From positions 1-10,155 of the forward strand of contig CAYWPC010000044.1 of the NCBI GenBank assembly GCA_964460075.1: a DNA stretch of 10,155 nt, written 5' to 3'. The stretch's first letter is position 1. The number at the start of each line of letters is the position of its first letter. The DNA is from JAMBLL01 sp964460075 (lineage in GTDB: Bacteria; Actinomycetota; Acidimicrobiia; Spongiisociales; UBA5794). Of the stretch, positions 7,733-10,155 are shown in pieces. The position numbers and the translations under genes are program-made. The notes beneath the pieces were generated by a model, which ran no database searches, was not told the origin of the DNA, and saw only the letters and a list, made by a program, of their open reading frames with translations.

Positions 7733-7832
7733 GCTCCTGTTGAGTCGCAAGGCGACGGTGTGAGGAAGGGCTGTCACAGTGGCGAGAACGGAATCGTTCA
7801 GAGCGCCAGTGGCTCCATACACATACAGGAAC
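7733..7832 (-). promoter_or_regulatory. Structured leader that can sequester the sirC ribosome binding site
   Basis: On the minus strand, bases 7832-7825 (GTTCCTGT) can pair with 7740-7733 (ACAGGAGC), which contains the AGGAG of sirC: eight consecutive pairs, one of them G-U. Three hairpins lie between in tandem: TGGCG+GAACG with CGTTC+CGCCA (7808-7780), TGTGA/TCACA (7778-7759), and GTCGC/GCGAC (7756-7744). The 5' strand of the closing helix is codons 2-4 of a short cysteine-rich ORF. The pairings are read directly from sequence; their formation in RNA and their regulatory role are inferred. Confidence 0.5.
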
Positions 7833-7836
7833 ACAT
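7798..7836 (-). CDS. Candidate cysteine-rich leader peptide upstream of sirC
   Basis: A 12-codon minus-strand ORF, ATG at 7836-7834 and TGA at 7800-7798, encoding MCSCMCMEPLAL: three Cys codons in the first six. It ends about 72 bases before the sirC start. No Shine-Dalgarno precedes it, so it would need to be leaderless or weakly initiated; an in-frame TTG at 7851 would add a fourth Cys codon (TGC just before the ATG). Codons 2-4 overlap the segment able to pair with the sirC ribosome binding site, and the stop codon lies in the left arm of the first hairpin. The DNA here is T/G-rich, which favours Cys codons by chance, so translation remains to be shown. Confidence 0.42.
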   Translation of the reverse strand: MCSCMCMEPLAL

Positions 7837-7851
7837 GCAGCGAGTTGTCAA
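7822..7851 (-). promoter_or_regulatory. Weak candidate promoter for the sulfur operon
   Basis: A perfect TTGACA (minus strand, 7851-7846) is followed at 17-18 bases by CTGTAT or TGTATG, poor -10 matches. If real, transcription would begin near 7815, giving a leader of about 90 bases. It would then start downstream of the cysteine-rich ORF's ATG and exclude the leader-peptide model, so the two calls compete. Confidence 0.22.
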
Positions 7852-7965
7852 CGCACTGCTCAAACGCGCGGAATCGAAAGGAGTCAGACCAGCTTCTTGC
7901 CAGCTCATCATCGTTCCGCTTCCTTGCGTTCTTCGACATCTACTGTCTCTTCCGGAGCGAGGAGA

Positions 7966-7982
7966 GGAGACCCGAAGGCTCC
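7966..7982 (-). other. Small cUUCGg-type hairpin
   Basis: On the minus strand GGAGCC-TTCG-GGTCTCC folds as a six-pair stem with one bulged base, capped by a UUCG tetraloop. There is no following T-run, so it is not an obvious terminator. It lies about 130 bases upstream of the cysteine-rich leader ORF and would be in the operon transcript only if transcription starts further upstream. Confidence 0.3.
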
Positions 7983-8110
7983 CTCATCGATCTGGCATTG
8001 GCACCTTGCTTTCGGCAGGTTGCCGCGACCTATGCGGGCCAGTCCCTCGGTCGCTCTGGATGAGTTGATCTGGAACCCTAGCGTCCTGTCGTATGTTGGC
8101 AAATCCGTCT

Positions 8111-8159
8111 CTGAGTCAGACACGTTGGTTGCATATACCGCAACGACGGTGTGCGTCAG
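8111..8159 (+). other. Imperfect long hairpin upstream of the cysteine synthase gene
   Basis: Three paired blocks surround a 7-base loop: CTGA (8111-8114) with TCAG (8156-8159), ACAC with GTGT, and GTTGC (8128-8132) with GCAAC (8140-8144). Internal mismatches separate them. It may be an operator or an RNA structure. Its right arm overlaps the GTG that would open the plus-strand leader ORF. Confidence 0.3.
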
Positions 8160-8247
8160 GAACCCGGCAGCGGCATGGGAAGCAGTTGATGGGAAGCTGC
8201 ACGGTTGTCATCCGATATCATGGCTTTCGCTGTGTGCGTGTATGTGA
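8149..8247 (+). CDS. Candidate leader ORF ending in clustered Cys codons
   Basis: A 32-codon frame from GTG 8149 to TGA 8245-8247. It begins MCV and ends LSLCACM, so codons 29 and 31 are Cys just before the stop, and the first leader hairpin starts two bases after the stop codon. There is no evident Shine-Dalgarno and the GTG start is not secure. The T/G-rich stretch 8232-8246 yields Cys codons in all three frames, which weakens the case for this frame. It is listed because it mirrors the cysteine-rich leader on the opposite strand. Confidence 0.22.
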   Translation: MCVRNPAAAWEAVDGKLHGCHPISWLSLCACM

Positions 8248-8381
8248 TCTCGGGCGGCCTATCCCGAGCGCCGGCACGACTCGCCACCAATGTTCCTGGC
8301 GACGCCGCAGCCCGAGAAGGACTCGTGGGATTCCATGCGCGTCGTACGTTCGAATCAACAACGACATCAGAATCGAAGGCC
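8222..8381 (+). promoter_or_regulatory. Structured leader that can sequester the cysteine synthase ribosome binding site
   Basis: GGCTTTCG at 8222-8229 can pair with CGAAGGCC at 8374-8381, which includes the GAAGG ribosome binding site: eight pairs, one G-U. Four hairpins lie between: CTCGGG/CCCGAG (8249-8268), TCGCCA/TGGCGA (8281-8302), CCCGAG with CTCGtGGG (8311-8329), and GTCGT..GTT with AAC.ACGAC (8341-8365). CCCGAG occurs in both the first and third hairpins, so mutually exclusive pairings are possible. The 5' strand of the closing helix lies just before the Cys codons at 8233-8241. Pairing is read from sequence; function is inferred. Confidence 0.48.
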
Positions 8382-8386
8382 TTGAC

Positions 8387-9724
8387 ATGACCAACCACTC
8401 TCTCCGCATCTACGACTCGATACTCGATCTGATCCCAAACGTCGATAACCCGACGCCCCTCGTACGTCTGACACGGGTCACCCCGTTTGAGCACACACGG
8501 GTGTACGCAAAGTTGGAGTGGTACAACCCGTTCGGCGCCGTGAAGGACAGGGTTGCGTTCAACATGGTGCGCGACGCCGAGGAACGGGCCGTGATCGGGG
8601 AAGACCAGAACTTGGTGGAACCCACCTCCGGTAACACGGGTCTCGGCCTTGCTATGATCGCGAACGCCCACGGCTACTCCCTCACCACCCCAGTCTCCGA
8701 CCAGATTCCACAGGAGAAACGGACGATGCTGCGCTTTTTCGGCGCCAGTGTGGTAGAGATGGAAGACGATCTTTGTCCCGCACCAGGTGCACCCGAGGGT
8801 GCCATCGCCAAGGCGGAGGAAATCGCCGAGCTCCCCAGCTTTCACATGCTCAATCAGTACGCCAATGAGGCCAACCCAGGAGCCCACTACGAGACCACCG
8901 GACCCGAGATATGGCATCAGACCGAGGGCACGGTGACCCATTTCGTTGCGGGTTTGGGAACTTGTGGCACGATCAGCGGCACGGGTCGGTTCCTAAAGGA
9001 GCGCAATGCCAAAGTCCAGGTGCTGGGTGTCCACCCGGCTGAGGGGCACAACATCCCAGGCGTGCGCAGCATCCGTCAGCTCCAGCAGACCAAGTTCTTC
9101 AACCGGGACGAATACGACGGGCTCGTCGAGATCCAGAACGAGGAGGCTTTCGAACTCTGCTGGCGCCTGAACCGCGACGAGAGCATCATCGCGGGACCGA
9201 GCTCCGGCCTTGCCCTGGCAGGCGCCTTCAAGCTGATAGCCGACGAACCTGGCAACCTCGTAGTAGTGGTTTTCCCTGACAGCGTCTTCAAGTATGCATC
9301 ATCGGTTGCCAAGCAATTCTCGGGGCTCGCGTCGAAGCCTGCAACGTCGAAGAGTAAACGAGAGCGTCTACTCGATGAGATGATCGACAACGTCAGGGCG
9401 AACACAGATTTGATCATCGACGTTGACTCAGCCCACGAGCTGTGGCAGAACCACGATCCCCTTGTGTTAGATGTGCGGAATAGGGACGTCTATCGAGACA
9501 CACACGTTCGCGGCGCCATGAACATTCCCCTCCACGAGCTTTCAGAGCATGTGTCCGATCTTCCTGAGGATCGGGACGCCCCTGTGCTCACTGTGTGTCA
9601 GCGAGGAAACATTTCGCTGCCAGCTGTTCTGTTCCTGACCAGCCTGGGCTACCGAAATGTGCGAAGCATCACCGGAGGGACCAACGCCTGGCAGGAGTCA
9701 GGTTTCGCCACTGAGTCGTCATAG
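8387..9724 (+). CDS. CysM-like cysteine synthase fused to a rhodanese domain
   Basis: A 445-residue two-domain protein. Residues 1 to about 315 are a fold-type II PLP cysteine synthase: K53 in NPFGAVKDR holds PLP, EPTSGNTG at 78-85 binds the substrate carboxylate, GLGTCGTISGTG at 189-200 binds the PLP phosphate, and GPSSG is at 270-274. The segments around THFVAGLG and the substrate loop resemble M. tuberculosis CysM, and R227 (GVRSI) falls where that enzyme has its O-phosphoserine-binding Arg, suggesting O-phosphoserine as acceptor. Residues about 338-442 are a single rhodanese domain with active-site Cys 404 in CQRGNIS. The ATG at 8387 has GAAGG seven bases upstream and begins at the family's usual N-terminus. 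The frame is open further upstream (ATG 8189 after GGGAAG), but that extension is Arg-rich and unlike the family. The gene diverges from the sulfate operon. Confidence 0.93.
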   Translation: MTNHSLRIYDSILDLIPNVDNPTPLVRLTRVTPFEHTRVYAKLEWYNPFGAVKDRVAFNMVRDAEERAVIGEDQNLVEPTSGNTGLGLAMIANAHGYSLTTPVSDQIPQEKRTMLRFFGASVVEMEDDLCPAPGAPEGAIAKAEEIAELPSFHMLNQYANEANPGAHYETTGPEIWHQTEGTVTHFVAGLGTCGTISGTGRFLKERNAKVQVLGVHPAEGHNIPGVRSIRQLQQTKFFNRDEYDGLVEIQNEEAFELCWRLNRDESIIAGPSSGLALAGAFKLIADEPGNLVVVVFPDSVFKYASSVAKQFSGLASKPATSKSKRERLLDEMIDNVRANTDLIIDVDSAHELWQNHDPLVLDVRNRDVYRDTHVRGAMNIPLHELSEHVSDLPEDRDAPVLTVCQRGNISLPAVLFLTSLGYRNVRSITGGTNAWQESGFATESS

Positions 9725-9878
9725 AGATTCGTCGCCGGACCGGCAGATGATGCGGACGGATCCGATTCCGAGTACCTGACCTGGTAGCTCGCGGTACGAG
9801 TCGTGGCTGTATCCGCAGTGTCGCAGTCGCCAGCGATCAAGAACACATCCAAGGCTCCCCTCTGTGTTGGGTTCGCCG

Positions 9879-10100
9879 GTTAGGTGACTTTTTGGTGCAT
9901 AAACGCCTCCCCTGAGCCGCTCAACGGTGGGGGTTCATATGCTGGAAACGTGCAGTGGTAGGCGAATGTCCGGCATCGCTGCCATCACCCGTTGTGACTG
10001 TCTGAGACGCTGAAACGCCCTAGGGACCGTCGTTGCGGCCGTCCGATGCACGTCGTCAGCGCTAACGAACCTATTTTGGCACCACAGAGAGTCACCTAAC
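9879..10100. mobile_element. 222-bp segment with terminal inverted repeats (MITE-like)
   Basis: GTTAGGTGACT at 9879-9889 and AGTCACCTAAC at 10090-10100 are perfect 11-bp inverted repeats. A second inner match, GGTGC (9894-9898) and GCACC (10079-10083), extends the similarity after gaps of 4 and 6 bases. The interior shows no credible protein. Size and structure fit a non-autonomous transposable element or the remains of an insertion sequence. No target-site duplication is visible at the exact repeat ends, and I cannot assign a family. Confidence 0.45.
9909..9933. other. Nested palindrome inside the inverted-repeat segment
   Basis: TGAGC (9913-9917) and GCTCA (9919-9923) form a palindrome around one base, flanked by CCCC (9909-9912) and a run of five G (9929-9933). 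It could fold as a hairpin. The rest of 9725-10155 shows no gene, RNA gene or terminator that I can support. Confidence 0.3.
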
Positions 10101-10155
10101 TGTGCTCTTCGGGGACGTTGTCCGTGATGATGCTGATGGGGGTTGCCCATTTGAG

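Noticed and set aside
7759..7778. TGTGA/TCACA inverted repeat as a CRP-type operator
   Set aside because: The spacer is 10 bases instead of the 6 of a CRP site. It fits better as the middle hairpin of the leader.
7529..7939. A 136-codon minus-strand ORF covering the sirC start and leader
   Set aside because: More than half lies inside sirC in another frame, and its product looks like an Arg/Pro-rich shadow with no recognisable domain.
8111..8386. A SAM, T-box or cobalamin riboswitch upstream of the cysteine synthase
   Set aside because: I could not find the conserved cores of these classes. The stems present do not follow any riboswitch I recognise.
8205..8390. A 61-codon plus-strand ORF whose stop overlaps the cysteine synthase start as ATGA
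   Set aside because: It starts with TTG (or ATG 8220) without a Shine-Dalgarno, resembles no protein I know, and its region is better explained by the tandem hairpins. The overlap alone is not enough.
9649..9852. A 67-codon minus-strand ORF with GGAG before its ATG
   Set aside because: It runs antisense into the rhodanese-coding end of the cysteine synthase, and its C-terminal part is simply the complement of that domain. No family resemblance.
9935..10150. A 71-codon minus-strand ORF at the right end
   Set aside because: It reads through one terminal inverted repeat, lacks a convincing ribosome binding site and has no recognisable motif. It may be residue of a degraded transposase, but I cannot support that.

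Overview
The window is a sulfur-assimilation locus from a fairly GC-rich bacterium, most likely an actinobacterium. This is an inference. The APS reductase domain and the PLP domain of the cysteine synthase resemble their Mycobacterium tuberculosis counterparts as I remember them, GTG starts occur, and the gene set is actinobacterial in style. I cannot place it to genus.

Layout. (1) 1-321: the start of an unidentified minus-strand gene running off the left edge, a 22/23-bp tandem repeat, and an inverted repeat with a G-rich interior at the end of the operon. (2) 322-7725, minus strand: a tight seven-gene operon, read from high to low coordinates: sirC, ferredoxin-type sulfite (nitrite) reductase, a DUF4202-CysH fusion, cobA, cysD, cysN, cysC. 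Every junction overlaps by 1 to 10 bp. (3) 7726-8386: the divergent intergenic region with two structured leaders. (4) 8387-9724, plus strand: a CysM-like cysteine synthase fused to a C-terminal rhodanese domain. (5) 9725-10155: no convincing gene. It contains a 222-bp segment bounded by 11-bp inverted repeats that looks like a small non-autonomous mobile element.

How the genes work together. CysD/CysN adenylate sulfate to APS. The CysH domain, which keeps the iron-sulfur cysteines of APS reductases, makes sulfite. The siroheme reductase makes sulfide. CobA and SirC make the siroheme for that reductase. CysC can divert APS to PAPS. The divergent cysteine synthase-rhodanese fusion uses sulfide (or rhodanese-bound sulfur) to make cysteine. 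Residue R227 suggests an O-phosphoserine acceptor, as in M. tuberculosis CysM.

Most interesting observation. Both divergent leaders appear to share one layout: a short reading frame with clustered Cys codons, a segment at those codons that can form an 8-bp helix (one G-U pair each) with the Shine-Dalgarno region of the first gene, and three or four tandem hairpins between. On the operon side the frame encodes MCSCMCMEPLAL. This suggests cysteine-responsive control by ribosome stalling, related in concept to the poly-cysteine leader ORFs reported in mycobacteria. The helices are hand-derived from the sequence; the mechanism is inference.
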